Program-made: the position numbers and the translations under genes | Notes under the pieces: model-generated | Seen by the model: the letters and a program-made list of their open reading frames with translations, nothing else | What the model was told of the DNA's origin: nothing | Databases searched by the model: none | Shown here: one piece after another, positions 22,801 to 35,759 of the stretch | Layout of the letters: every line of letters begins with the position of its first letter | Numbering within the stretch: the stretch's first letter is position 1 | Assembly (NCBI RefSeq): GCF_000208745.1 | Contig: NC_030854.1 | Coordinates: 25,294,822-25,358,821, forward strand | Reading direction: 5' to 3' | DNA: 64,000 nt | Origin: Theobroma cacao | Lineage: Eukaryota; Streptophyta; Magnoliopsida; Malvales; Malvaceae

Positions 22801-25800
22801 ATATCTCGGGTATGCCTGTTCTTTCTAGGATTCAGAAGTGGCTTATCATATGTGTGGCCCTCAGATTATTTTGCACCTTTGGGGATAGAAAGTATGCCAC
22901 ACTTTTTATATCCCTATCTTGTTTATAAATTAGGACCTTGGGGTGACATATCAAGCAAGTATTCACTCTTTTGACGGCAGTGAGGTTACTTCTTAGAGTA
23001 GCTTCTGCTGGATTATATGTCTGCTAACTTAATACTCTTATTTGCTAGTTGCTTAATTTTGCAAGATATGCTTTAATGTTGGAAATGCTTGTCTCTTGCA
23101 TTGAAAATTTGAAATATTGTTGATGGAATCGGCAGATTAGAACTTAAAACATCACAGTATCAAGTTTCATGTTTCTAGCTACCGTTCAGATTCTAATGAT
23201 GAAATGGGACGTTGTGACCTGATACAGAAAACTATGGGAAAGGTGAAGACTAATCATACTTGATTAATCCATTTTGCGAATTTTAATCAACGGGATTTAT
23301 TTCAATCTAATGAACTTACTGGGCACTAGGATTTGGTGTCTGTTTTCTTGATTCCATGTCTACTGTACATTTTTTGGGAGCTTGACCTTTTGAAATTCAA
23401 GTATCTTTTGCTGTTTCAATTGCTTTGCTTTTTATTAGTTTGCTGTTAAAAAATAGCAGTTGTCTGACAGATTAAGCCGCTTTCAGTCAGATATGGCCTA
23501 GGCAAATCAGATCATGATAGTGAAGGACGGGTTGTGACAGCAGAATTCGATTCTTTTTATTTGTTAAGTGTCTATGTTCCTAATTCTGGGGATGGCTTGA
23601 GAAGGCTGGTAATTGGCTTAAACACATTTTGTATGTTACTTGCCAATATTTGTCTTTTCCATTTGAATTTTTCAAACTTTTTGACTGATGGCTTTGTTTT
23701 TAAATCCAGACATACAGGATTACAGAATGGGATCCTGCTCTTAGCAATTACATAAAAGTAAGCATGCTTATATTTCCCTTTCTCATTGTCATTTCATTTT
23801 TGACTTAGTTATTTTAGTTTTCTGATTTGTGCTCTATACTGGAGAGTTTAAGCATCCTCCCTGTCTTGCTTTCTCCTCTCCCCCCTTTGACTTGTTATTC
23901 ATGCTTTGGCATATATAATCCTATGAATTCGCAGGAGACATTAGATTTGGGTCTTTAGATTTTGAGCAACGTGCATTTGAAAAGGTGATAGGTGCATATA
24001 TTCCTCTGCTCAAAAAGCTGGTTCAAATCCCCCTTTCCTAGTTAGAAAGAAAAAAAAGATTTAGGGTAATTAATTTCTTCATTGCGAAATTGTCATCAAT
24101 AATGTAGCAACATATTGGTTATTTTTTTATATTACTTGTCCATTTGGATTAGTATGAAACAAATTATTGTAAGTTGCCAATTTTGTGACTTGTCAGTAAT
24201 TATATTCTATTCAATTTACCAAAGGTTTCTCATCTGTTATGCCATCACCCTTTTCCAAGTTTTTTCTCTTGCTGAATGCTAGTTCTTTTAGCAGTATTCA
24301 GAATGCATATGCAGGGAAGGATGGATATTGAAAGATTAAATTTTTTTAGCAATTTATTTATTAAGTTTGTAAATTTTATGGGCTCAATTTTTTTTAAAAA
24401 ATATGTCTAGGATATTTTAGATCTTTATATTAATTCGTTTTGCTTGTTTAGAGTAGTCTTTAAGTACCTACATTAATTTTGATTAAAGTAGTGTATGCTG
24501 ATGCTGATATCTATACTGTTGAGACTTAATTCGCTATCTTTCTCACTATTATTCCTCTTCTCTTCCTTCCTCCCTCTATTCTCCATTTACCTTTCTCTGT
24601 CCACTATTCCTGTAGTTTCTCTCTCTTTCTCTTCCTTTCCTCCCATAGTTCCCTGTGATTTCTCTCAAATATCTATTTTCTCTCTTTGCCTCATCTTTCT
24701 CCCTGCCTAATCTATTCCTCTTTCTGTTCTGTATCACAAAGTATTGTAGGTATCATAATTTCCTTTAAGGGGGCTTTTCTACATTCTTTCTTAATAGAAC
24801 TAACTTTGTTCTTGCAAAACATATTTAATTTACCTTTTCCCTGTGAGACCTAATGCTTCAGCTGCTTCCCTTGTATGATGCAGGAACTGGAAAAGTCAAA
24901 GCCGGTCATTTTGACAGGGGATCTAAATTGTGCACATGAAGAGATAGACATTTATAACCCTGCTGTAAGTCATTCAAAATTTTGATGTTTTTTGTAGAAC
25001 TCATGCTTTTATTTGACTAATAGCTTAACCAATATAAGCATATTTGTTTAATCAAAGAACTATTATAAGTGTTCTGCAAAGCAATAATTGATTAACAATC
25101 ATTGCAAGTTCTTTCTGTCTTGTCACTCTGGGGCCATTGTTGATTACTAAGTTTGATATGTTACCTGCTTATCCTTGGATGATGGACTTGTCTAAAAACT
25201 ATGAATTACTTCTCGTTTCCTTAGTGTTACATTTCATTTAGAGTTCTCTTATGCAAATACATATGGAAATATCTAGGGTGAGACAAGCCATCTCTTACCC
25301 TTTAAAATTATAATGACTTTAGATCTGAGAGGCAAGCGATGCAATACAACAGAACTCTGTTTCAGTCTTTAAACTGCTTGATGTTGGTTTTTATGACGTT
25401 CAATCACAGGAAAATAAGGTTCCTAAGCCTTGGTGTTCTGCTCAATGCATCAGGAATTTGTGAAATATACAAAATGCAGCCTCGTCTATTACTCCATCAT
25501 AATGTTACTGGTTCCCTGATGCAAATTAGAGCAGCAACTCTGTTTTCAGTGAAATGTTATAATAGATGTTTCAAATTTTAAAATGTAGGGAAATAAAAGA
25601 AGTGCTGGGTTTACAATTGAAGAAAGGCAATCTTTTGGCACAAACTTCTTATCCAGGGGGTTTGTGGACACCTTTAGAAAGCAGCATCCAGGTGTTGTGG
25701 GCTATACTTACTGGGGTTATCGGCATGGTGTGCGCAAAACTAACAAAGGTGTGACATCCTACATTTTAAACTTACCCTCTTATTCTTTTTATCCTTCTTC

Positions 25801-26209
25801 ATTTGTAAGATTAATTTTGTGCCAATTTTTTTGAAGTATATGAGACCATTTCAAGTAGCCTTTGACTTGAGGATACTTCCTGTACCTCAAAATGATTAAT
25901 ATTTATTTGTTTATTTATGCTGGGAATGGTCGAATTTTGTTTTGGCGTTGCTTCTAGAGATTAGTAAGATTTTTGAGGGGAGTTAATGTAACAGTCACTG
26001 TGATTAGCTTCCATCATTAATAAATATTTAGCATATTTATTTTGGCAGTGCCCCCATATTTAGTTAAAATTTTGTTTTTTGGAACAGGGTGGAGGCTGGA
26101 CTATTTCCTAGTTTCAGAAGCCATAGCTGATGATGTTCATGACTCGTATATTCTCCCTGATGTTATGGGTAGTGATCATTGCCCTATTGGCCTTATACTC
26201 AAGGTCTAG
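19802..26209 (+). CDS. ARP: Apurinic/apyrimidinic endonuclease ARP, SAP plus ExoIII domains (12 exons, 535 aa)
   Basis: Exons: 19802-19851, 19946-20126, 20359-20423, 20825-20904, 21080-21325, 21484-21809, 22699-22809, 23471-23608, 23710-23757, 24884-24964, 25589-25748, 26088-26209; all junctions keep frame. Length is close to Arabidopsis ARP (At2g41460, about 536 aa by memory). A basic, Ser-rich N-terminus fits plastid targeting. A SAP DNA-binding domain is at about residues 88-122 ([18 protein letters not shown]). The ExoIII/APE1 domain spans about 275-534 with its catalytic set intact: WNVNG (Asn281), QETKL (Glu312), YVPN (Tyr388), GDLN (Asp428, Asn430), LDYF (Asp500) and SDH (Asp525, His526). 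It cleaves abasic sites in base-excision repair; plant ARP is reported in chloroplasts. Intron 6 has a GC donor (21810), and exon 2 has two acceptors 8 bases apart. Confidence 0.95.
22500..22640. repeat. TG-rich simple-sequence stretch in ARP intron 6
   Basis: A degenerate stretch of tgtg- and tgtttg-like units ends about 60 bases before the exon 7 acceptor (22699). Confidence 0.6.
24540..24720. repeat. Pyrimidine-rich tract in ARP intron 9
   Basis: About 180 bases composed mostly of C and T (tctcttccttcctccctc-like), some 160 bases before exon 10. It may simply be a degenerate microsatellite; no gene is supported here. Confidence 0.6.
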
Positions 26210-27324
26210 TCTAGTCTGCCCCAGCAACACTGGATTAATTGGCGTTTGAATGGGATAAGTGCAACATTGTTGTCAACCAAAACCCAACTTGAAAGAAGTT
26301 TGAGGGTGTTGGGAGTTACAAAATGGAATTTCACCGATGCAGTTGCTGCTGTGCTACTGACGTAGCGGGAAGCAATTACATCTTATGCTGTTGGCATTGA
26401 TTTTGCAGAAAATTGGAAGAGGGTGGAAACTCAAAAGGGCATTTGAACTTTATGAGATTGTATTAAAATGTATGGCTTTGCGTAGTTGGTACAATCTTGT
26501 TTTGCAAGCGTTTTTGGCGGCCCACTTTCATATGTAATGAACACTTGTGTATGCAGTAATACTGATTGTACTTATGAAACTTATGCTTCCCTGGCACACA
26601 AGTCTTGTTGCAATTGTTGTCATTGATTGTCCCATTGACTTGATTTTGTTGTTGATGGTTTTGCATGTGATTGAATTGAAGGGGACAATGATACTGAATT
26701 TGGCAATTTTCCATCATTCCTTTGCTAAAAGCTTTTACGCTTGGTGGGGGAGAAATACTGAATCTTTGTCAATCTAATTTATTATATTACACATCATCTT
26801 GCCTATTTTATATGCATTTTGATTGAACCAAAACATGTTTTATTCTTTGGTTCATCCCAAATATTGTAGAATCTAAACTTGTCCTGCAACAGGGAGGGCA
26901 TGAGCATGACTAATCTTTCCATCCTTAGTTTAACTTAATACTGTGGACGTTCTTTCCCCCTAAATCCCTCTACCATTGGAATCAATTGTGGTCAGTTGGA
27001 TGTTCCATGTTGACTTGGACTTTGAATAAAAGAAGCCAATAAATAAACAGTAGAAAAAGTATTCAGACTAAGGTTGATGTTTTAGAAATGATGTATATTA
27101 TTTTCTGCAATGGCTTATGTGGAAAATATGTTACACGTAGGCATGAAACTTGCTATCGTGGCAAGATCTCGTTGGTTCAATGACGCCAAAAATGATACTC
27201 AAAAGCCCCAACCCACTCCAACTTTCCATGTAATGTAACATAGAATAGAGACACCGCAGCGACAATTCAAAGACTTAACATATTTGAGACAAACAAAACT
27301 TTGCAGAGAAACAGAGCAGCAGCC
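26210..27324. other. ARP 3' region and GPT upstream region
   Basis: The ARP 3' UTR continues for at least several hundred bases (T/G-rich sequence to about 26800). The GPT promoter and leader fill the rest. Open frames in this gap lack family features and look like chance frames. Confidence 0.5.
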
Positions 27325-30300
27325 ATGGCAGCTCGCAAGAGAGCTTCAGCAACGACAGCAACACCGACAGAAACAAAGCCGAATCCTCCTCTAACCCAAG
27401 AAACAACCACCCAAACCGACCCACCGATCTCTCCACCAAAGAAAGGCCTCATCTTTAAGCTCTGTCTTTTCTTTTCAATTTCTTACTTTTACCTTCTTTT
27501 CCAGCGATATAAGATCGAGCAAGACCTCAAGAGATCCATCCTTATCAATGCTGCCCTTAGCGTTGCCGGCTTCTTCCTTACTCAGAGAATGATTCCTGTT
27601 GCTTCTAGATATGTTTTAAAACGCAATTTATTTGGATTTGATATTAACAAGAAGGGTACCCCTCAAGGCACTGTTAAAGTGTAAGTTTAAAATTTTCTGT
27701 TTTTTCTTATAAGAAAAAAAATGGGTTGTGATTGCTTTTGAATTTTGTTGAACTGGGTATGTTTTCATTTAGAATTCTGATTGGATTAGCTAGTTGAGGA
27801 TTGAATTTTTATTTTCATAAACTGGGTATTTGTCAAGGTGATTATTCCTTTGGCACTTTACATTGTTTAATAAATGTCTCTGCTTTATCATTTTACTTCC
27901 ATTAAATAAATTAACGAGTTGCCTATAAGTTAGATCCTCAATGTTGGCTTCTGGTTTTGTATCCGAACCTTTATTCAATACTATCAAGTTTCTTTTTTTG
28001 AATTCTGTTGGTAGTGCTTTTAGATGCTGCTACTATATGCCATCAGCTAAGATTCTTATACTTAAGTTGGAATTTTTTCCATTTATGAAAATTATAAAAA
28101 ATAATTTAAAAAAAACACTCTACTTAGTGAAGGCGGCTTTTGGTTTTGCAGGCCTGAGTCATTGGGAATTGTTGTAGGTATTGTCTTCTTGGTTTTGGCT
28201 ATCTTGTTTCAATATTTTAACTTCACGGCAGATTCAAATGTAAGTGTGATTTGTCCCAGAAGTTTCTAGCTGTGTTTTTGCTTATTTATTTCTTTTTGAA
28301 CTTCACATTGTGTAACTCTATTTTTCAGTGTCAGAAATTAATAGTTTATGAAAATATTCAAAAGCTAGGAACGATTGATAGCATTTTGAGGAAATGACTG
28401 CGCGGTTTAACACATAGTTAATTGCACATTTGAGTATTAAGTATGGAACTTGAATGAAACCATTGAAAATAGCAGCTTTGAAAAGGCAAGGTGGTGAGAG
28501 AAGGAAAAACAAGAAAAAAATAGAAAATTGGGAATTTTCTTGGAATGTATAAGGGAAGAATAGTTATAGCAGGCATAAAAATAGGATAAAATAGGAATTT
28601 ATACCTTTTTTCCTTTTCACTAAATAAACTAGGTATTAGTATTGTTCTCATTCTCACTCCTGTTCCCATTTCAATTCCTACTATATTCTTTCCATAAACC
28701 AAGCATAACATTGGCAAAAGGATGAGATAGAATTTCTAGAGAACACTTCTGGTTGGTCTTGAAGAGAAAAGGAGTACCATAAGATATATCAATGTTATTT
28801 GAGATTTGTAGAAAGAATGAAAAGACTTAGAGGTAAACCATATTACAATGTTGAAGTCATTCTAAAAAACGATTTAGCTTCTTTAATTCTTTTATCAAAT
28901 GTTAAAGCCCCTAATTGAGTGGAATGGGGGGAAATTTTTTCGAGTAGCTGGCCTCAAATACTTTGGGATTAAGGCTTAGTTGAGTTAAGTATAGTACAGG
29001 GAACGTTGAACTTTGAGATAACTCCATTTTCTTTTGTTGGCTTCTAAGAAACTTTTGCTCTTTTGCTTTTTCTTATGTATATGTTACTTTTTCTACCAGC
29101 ATTGCATGGTTCCTATCCCTCATCTTTAAGACAATAAAGATTTTGGTTCTTGGATCATAATTTAGGGCAAGTCCAAATTGCATTAGCTTTGATGTTAGCT
29201 TCTTCATGGAGAGTTTAATGTTTTGTAGAATTGAAGATCAATTTGTTGGTTATTGTTTATTCAGTGGCTTGTTGAGTACAATGCAGCCTTAGCATCTATC
29301 TGCTTCATGATTTTGCTTGGATTCGTAGATGATGTCCTGGATGTCCCTTGGAGAGTGTGAGTATACATTTACCCTTAAGGTTTTTGCATACTCGGTGGAA
29401 GCCTGTTAATTTTTTGGAAGGGTGTCCATGGCTTCTACACTAATTTTTAACACTATCCTTATGTTGTTTTTATGAAGAGCAGGAAACTACTACTGCCATC
29501 AATTGCTGCTCTTCCATTGTTGATGGCCTATGCTGGGCACACAACTATCATCATTCCAAAGCCTCTTGTTTCATTTGTTGGGCTAGAGGTGTTGGATCTA
29601 GGTACGAAATGATACTCAGAATTAATTTGGCAGTAAGAATAAGAACCTTTTCTAATGTCAGGATGGTGCTTGTTCTGTTTCTCTCATTTTCTAATGTTAT
29701 AATGTTTCTCTCTTATATTGAGCACCAATCTACCTCTAATTATAATCTCAAATTTCTGGCCATTGGGCAGGTTGGGTCATCTTTGGTTCTAGTCATTTAG
29801 GGTTTTGACTTTTTTTGGGTTATTTTGAGTTGAGGTTCCATTGACCTTTTGAGTGAAATCAGGCTGGTTAAGTTGGGTTTTGGCTGGATCGGTGGGTCTT
29901 TGTTTAGGGTCAGCTTCAAACCACTTGTTTCCTCTAACAAGTAGCTAATAAAGCACATTTTAGTTGGGGGTGAGGTTCTAGCTCAGGTCTTTTTTCTTTT
30001 ATCATTGATTTTTCAATGAATTTGGTTGGTTTTTCAAGTTGCATTGGGTAGTTGTTGTGGTTGGATCAGCTTTTGAAGTAAATGCATACATATATTGGCA
30101 TTTATTGTATGAAAATAACACAGGAGGATCTTTGTTTAAACAATATGTTTGGTCAAGTTGTGCAAGAAACTGCAAATGTAAGTTTGGTCAAGTTTTAACA
30201 TGTCTCTCGACTTTGGAGCTTTAATATGAATTAACTTTTAGATAGTGGTCACAGCATAATGAAAATTGGCATCAGAATGTTGCATCAAGTGTTCAACCTG

Positions 30301-33293
30301 TTGTTCAGTAAACGTACTTGTTGACATGCTAGCATGTCCTGAGCTTTAGTTAATGATTGTCCATATAATTGCAATAATTGAAATGATTATCCTCAGTGAT
30401 GGAAATATTTGCCCCTTGCCTGAGCCTGATGAACACAATTGAGCTAAGCCTGCGGAATTTTGTTTGCGTCTGAGACAAATATTTGACTTGGTAACTTGTT
30501 AGAACCCATTGTTTATAGATTAGAATACATGAAAATATTTTCAGGTTTCCTTGATGCACCTTTTGGCACTTATTTTTTACAGTGTAAAGCAAGGCTGGGC
30601 AACCATCAAGTTCTAAAGTTCATTATGTTTTTGCTCGTTAATGAAAAAAATACTAAGATATGCTGATTGATGAGTTAAACCTTTACCCTGGGATAATATA
30701 GAAGATAGTTAGGTGTGGGCCTATAACTTAATGATGTACATAGTTTGACTGAGCCATGCCAAGAAATCAATCAGCTTGGATTGGTTTTAATGATGAACTG
30801 AATCAAGGAAAAGGAGTTTGTTATTAGATAAAGTGTATGTTATCATACATATAAGCATACAGCATCTGTTTTTTTTTTTTATTGTACAGACAAATATACC
30901 ATCTTTGAAGCCAGGACAGTCCAGATTTCCTATAATATTAATGTTATATCTGTATGCTGATACTTTTTGGGGCATGTGTGAGGATATAAAGGAAAGTGTT
31001 GAGATATGTCTTATATGTAGTTGGAGTTTACATGTAATCTTTTATGTGGGAAAAAACAGAGGGCCTATATATTGCTAAAATTTTGAAGAGTTGGGACTTA
31101 AAATGTGAGCATAAACGTTGTTAAATTTGTCATCTCTGTTTTCTGTCCTCTCTCAAGTTAGGATTTATCCTTATTGAACTGCTAAGCTTTGTTCAACTTT
31201 CAAATTTTTATATTTCCTTTGTTTTTAAAGAAAAAATGAATTTTTAAGTAGATAACCAAGTCAGTGAGCTGTTTATCCTTGCAAGGAACTCATAGTTGGT
31301 TTTGTTGTGGCAGGATGCGTATATAAATTGTATATGGGGCTTTTGGCAGTATTCTGCACAAATTCCATCAACATTCATGCTGGTTTGAATGGCCTTGAAG
31401 TTGGGCAAACAGTTGTGATTGCATCAGCTGTAAGCATAAACAACTATGATATTTGGAATCTGACTTTTATGCAATCTAACTTCTTGTTGCAATTCACAGA
31501 TTTTGATACATAATATAATGCAAATTGGAGCATCTTCAGATCCTGAGTACAAGCAAGCTCATGCTTTCTCTATTTATCTTGTTCAACCCTTACTAGCCAC
31601 CTCGTTGGCTTTACTTTCTTACAACTGGTAACAACCCTGCATTTGACCACCAGCTGTTTGCAAATCCTACTTCGTGGCTAACAAAGTCTTACTAATGGTT
31701 TTTTGCTTCTGTTGTTTGTAGGTATCCTTCTTCAGTTTTTGTTGGCGATACATACACATACTTTGCTGGAATGACCATGGCTGTCGTTGGGATTCTCGGA
31801 CACTATAGGTGTGTGTTTGTCACACTCTGTTTCATTCGTATCGCCTTTGCTTGGATAAGATGTACCTGTATCCATACATCAATAGATACATATGCATCCA
31901 TGTATGCGTGTATGTATGTCTCTTTTAAGTTTTACATAATGCCATGGGAGTAAATGCTGTGCCTTCTGACCAAACATTTGGGAGTTAACATGTCTTCGTT
32001 TTGTGATAAAAAAAGGGTGATGTGCAAGTAAAAGAACATGGCAAGCCAACTTGAAGGCCATGTTTTAAGAAATATGCTGTATTGCCCCTACTAATGGCAT
32101 GTATGGTTTTAGATATTTATCCTAATCAAAACGAATTTGCTGATTTGACCTCTATCCGTTCCATTTGATTTTAACTCTTGGTGCTGACTTACTATGTAAT
32201 TCAATACCGCTATTCAGGGATTAAAAGCAGGATATCTGAATGTCCTGCTCCAATCTACTATTTTGATGAACTTATGTGGCTTAATATCCATGATTTTCTG
32301 GACAAACTAAGTATTTATGCTTACCATCAGCAAGCTTTAATTTGGGGGAGGCGGGCTATGCTTATAAACTATTCAATATTGATTAAATTCTTTTTGGTTT
32401 TTCTCTTTCTATTTCTTGCTACAGTGAAACACTCTTGATTTTCTTTCTTCCTCAAGTGTTGAACTTTCTCTTGTCACTTCCTCAGGTTTGATCTGCTATC
32501 CTCTTTCTCTCTCTCTCTCTCTCTCTCTCTAACTATTTATAACTCTTCTGAAGAATATGCAAAACAGCTAATTTGCATTGACATACAATTTTTTTAGCTT
32601 TCTGGCTATGTGAAATGCCCACGACATCGTCTTCCAAGGTAGTTGTTTTTACCCATATAAGACTAAGCTTGTTGCCTGCATCAAAATTTTCTTTTATCTT
32701 TTAATCATTATCTTTTGTATCTTTAGATTCAATCCTGAGACTGGACTACTTACTGGGACACATGATGGGACACTTGTTAACTTTTACTTGAGAATAGTTG
32801 GCCCAAAATCAGAAAAGTCACTCTGCCTCCACCTTCTTTTTGTTCAGGTGATTTTCTCATGTTTGCATTCTTTCTCTGCTTGACCAACATTTTGTTTCTG
32901 TAATGTCAAAGTACCAGAGGAGTCAGGTTGTAGATGAACAACTTATAGCAGGCATTGAGACTTTACCATCTTACATTGGCTAGACGTAGAAAGATTTGAC
33001 AGGATTGTACACAACCAAATAAATTTGGGTTCCCACAATCCTGACAATGAGTTTGTGTCATATTCCTGTTGCTCTCTGAAGGTTGACCAATTTAAACACG
33101 AATGCAGTTCGTAACTTATATCTTGTGAAAAATAGTTCTTAATTTTTCGTTTTTCAAGTTGAATATCTCCAGAGTACCCTGCAGCATCCATTTGTTTGTT
33201 TCTGTCTCATTTATGTATGTTTGCTTCCCATAGGCCCTAGGATGCTGCTTCTGTTTCATGCTGAGGTACTTCCTCGCCGGATGGTACAAATAA
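27325..33293 (+). CDS. GPT: UDP-GlcNAc:dolichyl-phosphate GlcNAc-1-phosphate transferase (11 exons, 422 aa)
   Basis: Exons: 27325-27680, 28152-28239, 29265-29356, 29483-29601, 31314-31429, 31500-31627, 31722-31808, 32425-32485, 32598-32638, 32727-32847, 33234-33293; all phases match. The enzyme (ALG7/DPAGT1 family) transfers GlcNAc-1-P to dolichyl phosphate on the ER, the first and tunicamycin-sensitive step of N-glycan assembly. Visible family motifs are [11 protein letters not shown] (about 167-177), [16 protein letters not shown] (235-250), [14 protein letters not shown] (298-311) and [14 protein letters not shown] (356-369). Multiple hydrophobic segments fit a polytopic membrane protein, and the C-terminus ends FLAGWYK. 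The ATG at 27325 starts a basic, Thr/Pro-rich cytosolic tail ([11 protein letters not shown]). By memory it matches Arabidopsis At2g41490. Confidence 0.95.
32506..32530. repeat. (CT)n microsatellite in GPT intron 8
   Basis: An uninterrupted CT run, 21 bases after the exon 8 donor. Confidence 0.9.
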
Positions 33294-35759
33294 GGTAGCA
33301 ACATCAGAGAAAAGCAAAATAGTTTTGCTATACGGGTTTGTCGTGTAGAATAATTTAGCATCGGAACACGAGAGTACGTCTTTCAGCAGAGACAAATGAC
33401 CTGCAGTCTTGACAACATTGGGATGAATGCTGACAATAGTATTACTTGCATAATTTTCCCTTTTTTTTTATATATATCACTTGACAATTTACATTTTGGT
33501 GTGGAAGAGAAAGTTGGACGACATTAGATCATAGGAAGCCAATGGCTCAAAACTCTCTGTATTTACTGTTCCTTTTGCATTAGTTATTCGTAAGTCATTA
33601 GGCTTAGTTGATGTACAACCTCGCCTTGCCTTGTTTGAAACTGTACATTGACTGAGGTAATTTGAACTACATTTTTATTATTATTGTTATGGTGGTTGCA
33701 ATTATTGAATTATTATTAGTAATTTTATCTTAAATTGATTGCTGCATTTTTCTATTTTAAGATTCCGAAATAATGTTTACTTATATTTTTGTTTTGAACT
33801 TATTTTTCCTAGTATTTTTTTTAAAAAAAAAAAACAAACTTTTCCCACTTCTTTTGTTGAGTTTTGCTCAGAGTACCTTAGGAACATTTTTTAAAGTTGC
33901 TATATTACATTATATTTTCCCTTAATGTATTGAAATTCGTCACATTTTAATTGTTAATTATTGTATTTCAACAAAAATATTACCATACATGGTATATTTA
34001 CTAAACCTAAAGTGTGTCTTCTGGGCAATCATTAGGAAAATCCTTTTTCATTTAAGTTCTCTTACTCTTTTAAGATTAGAAGGTTCTCAAAGTCGTATGT
34101 GTATTTAGTAATTATTAATTCATAAATTTTACAAAATATAGTTTAATAAGATATATTTTTATCTTTAAATTTTATTTGTAAAATTTAAAAATTTCGATTG
34201 ATTTGTACTTGTAGCAATCAAGATTGCTCTTAAAAACTATTATGAAGTTCTTATGAAAAATAATAACTTTTAAAATTAAATTAAAGTTGTTTGGTAAAAT
34301 ATTTTTTATAAAATCTTTTCTATAAGTTATAATTTTTGTTAAAATTATCATAGAAGGTATTTTTTTTAAGAGGGTAATATTGTAATTATTTTTAACAAAT
34401 GAGGATATTTTTGGAACAAAAATAAAATTTTTTTTGTATTTTTAAAGGAAGAGAAGAAAAAGCTGTTCCTTGGAGGTTTTTTTTTTAAATTTGTTCTTAA
34501 AAAAAAAGTTATTTTTTTTAAGAGCTTCTCAAAAGATCATGTTTGGCTTGACTTTTGCTTTTAAGAAATAGATAAGCTGAAAAAAAGTTAGGCAAAACAT
34601 GCATTAACTATAAGGCACTTGAGGAATTCTATACCATTTGAGTAGTCCTTTTAATTCACTAAATTAAAATGATTCCCCGTATACTTAAAACATATGCTTA
34701 TAAGTAGAAAACATATGGTTTTAAAGATATTCCAATTATAAAAATTTGATATTTTTAATTTAAAAGTTTCATATTCAAATCTTAAAAGAATGAAGTACAA
34801 TATAAATGGTCAAATTATACAATTTGTCCTTATGCTTTGTCAAAACGATAGATTTAATTCATGTACAATAATTTATAAAAGTTAACAAAATCAATCTAAT
34901 CATTAAAACGGTACCACACTCTTTCCTTTATTTATATTAACATAGTATTTGACTTGTATTGACATAACATATTCTTGTTGATGTGGTGTTGAATCTGATG
35001 ATTTGACATTCAAAGAATGATGCAATAATTAATGCTACTGTGATGTTGATCAAACACATGCATGGATTTTAAGTGATAATGTGATGTTGATGTGGTACTA
35101 CTACCATGTTGCTGAGACATTTTATAAGAATTTAGAAATAAGAAACTACAAAAATGCTTTAAATAAAATAAAAATAAAAAAGCCAACCATTATTTGTCTA
35201 GGAAAAATTTTATATGATTTAGGGGCCCAAACTTACAAAATAAAAAAAATAGAAGATTAGAATCTTATCAAGATAAGTCTTAATAGTAGCATTTTTGTCG
35301 ACAATCTCTAAATCTTTATGCTCAATCATCTCCAGCAACCGCCTCTTTGACTTATTTGGTACTTAGATCATTTCATGGGTTATAAATTTATTTCTCAAGT
35401 GGAGGAGACAAAATTGTTGAGGCAAGAATAACAACATTTTTAAAGTTATATGTAGCTAATACTAGTTGCTCTCAAGATAGAGATCAGGGAGAGCATACTA
35501 AGACTATAAGTATATCTATACCCATATTGTATGATACTGTGGTAAATACACAAGTTGGGAAGTAAGAATAAGTTTAAGCGATTCTTGAAGAGATTTCTCA
35601 ATAACAAAATGTCGTAAAACAAGTGTCAATAATAAAAAAAATCCATGAGGGTAAGGAAGCTACATCTACGAATTCTACCTTGGAAAGGATTACGATATTG
35701 GTCAAGTACTTGATTCAGTAACTTTTTCAAAAGCTATTTCCAGTCCTTAATTAGATCTA
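33294..35759. other. Intergenic region after GPT
   Basis: The GPT 3' UTR is probably the first 350-400 bases. The rest is AT-rich with no supported gene. It contains a possible MITE (34226-34525) and, at about 34790-35160, a non-coding stretch ('ttgtccttatgctttgtcaa', 'gatgtggt' repeated) that looks like another decayed non-autonomous element. Confidence 0.5.
34226..34525. mobile_element. Possible 300-bp MITE
   Basis: The left end gctcttaaaaactatta is mirrored by the right end, whose reverse complement begins gctcttaaaaaaaataac. The interior is AT-rich and non-coding. No convincing target duplication was found, and the low-complexity ends weaken the case. Confidence 0.35.

Noticed and set aside
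24015..24045. tRNA-like phrase ggttcaaatcc in an ARP intron
   Set aside because: The flanking bases do not form a T-stem, and no D-arm or acceptor stem is present upstream.
26463..26777. Open frames on both strands downstream of ARP
   Set aside because: No family features, and the composition follows the T/G-rich 3' UTR.
34790..35160. Third copy of the 8640/47530 dispersed repeat
   Set aside because: Only general style (gatgtggt, tgacataaca) is shared; no long common phrase was found.
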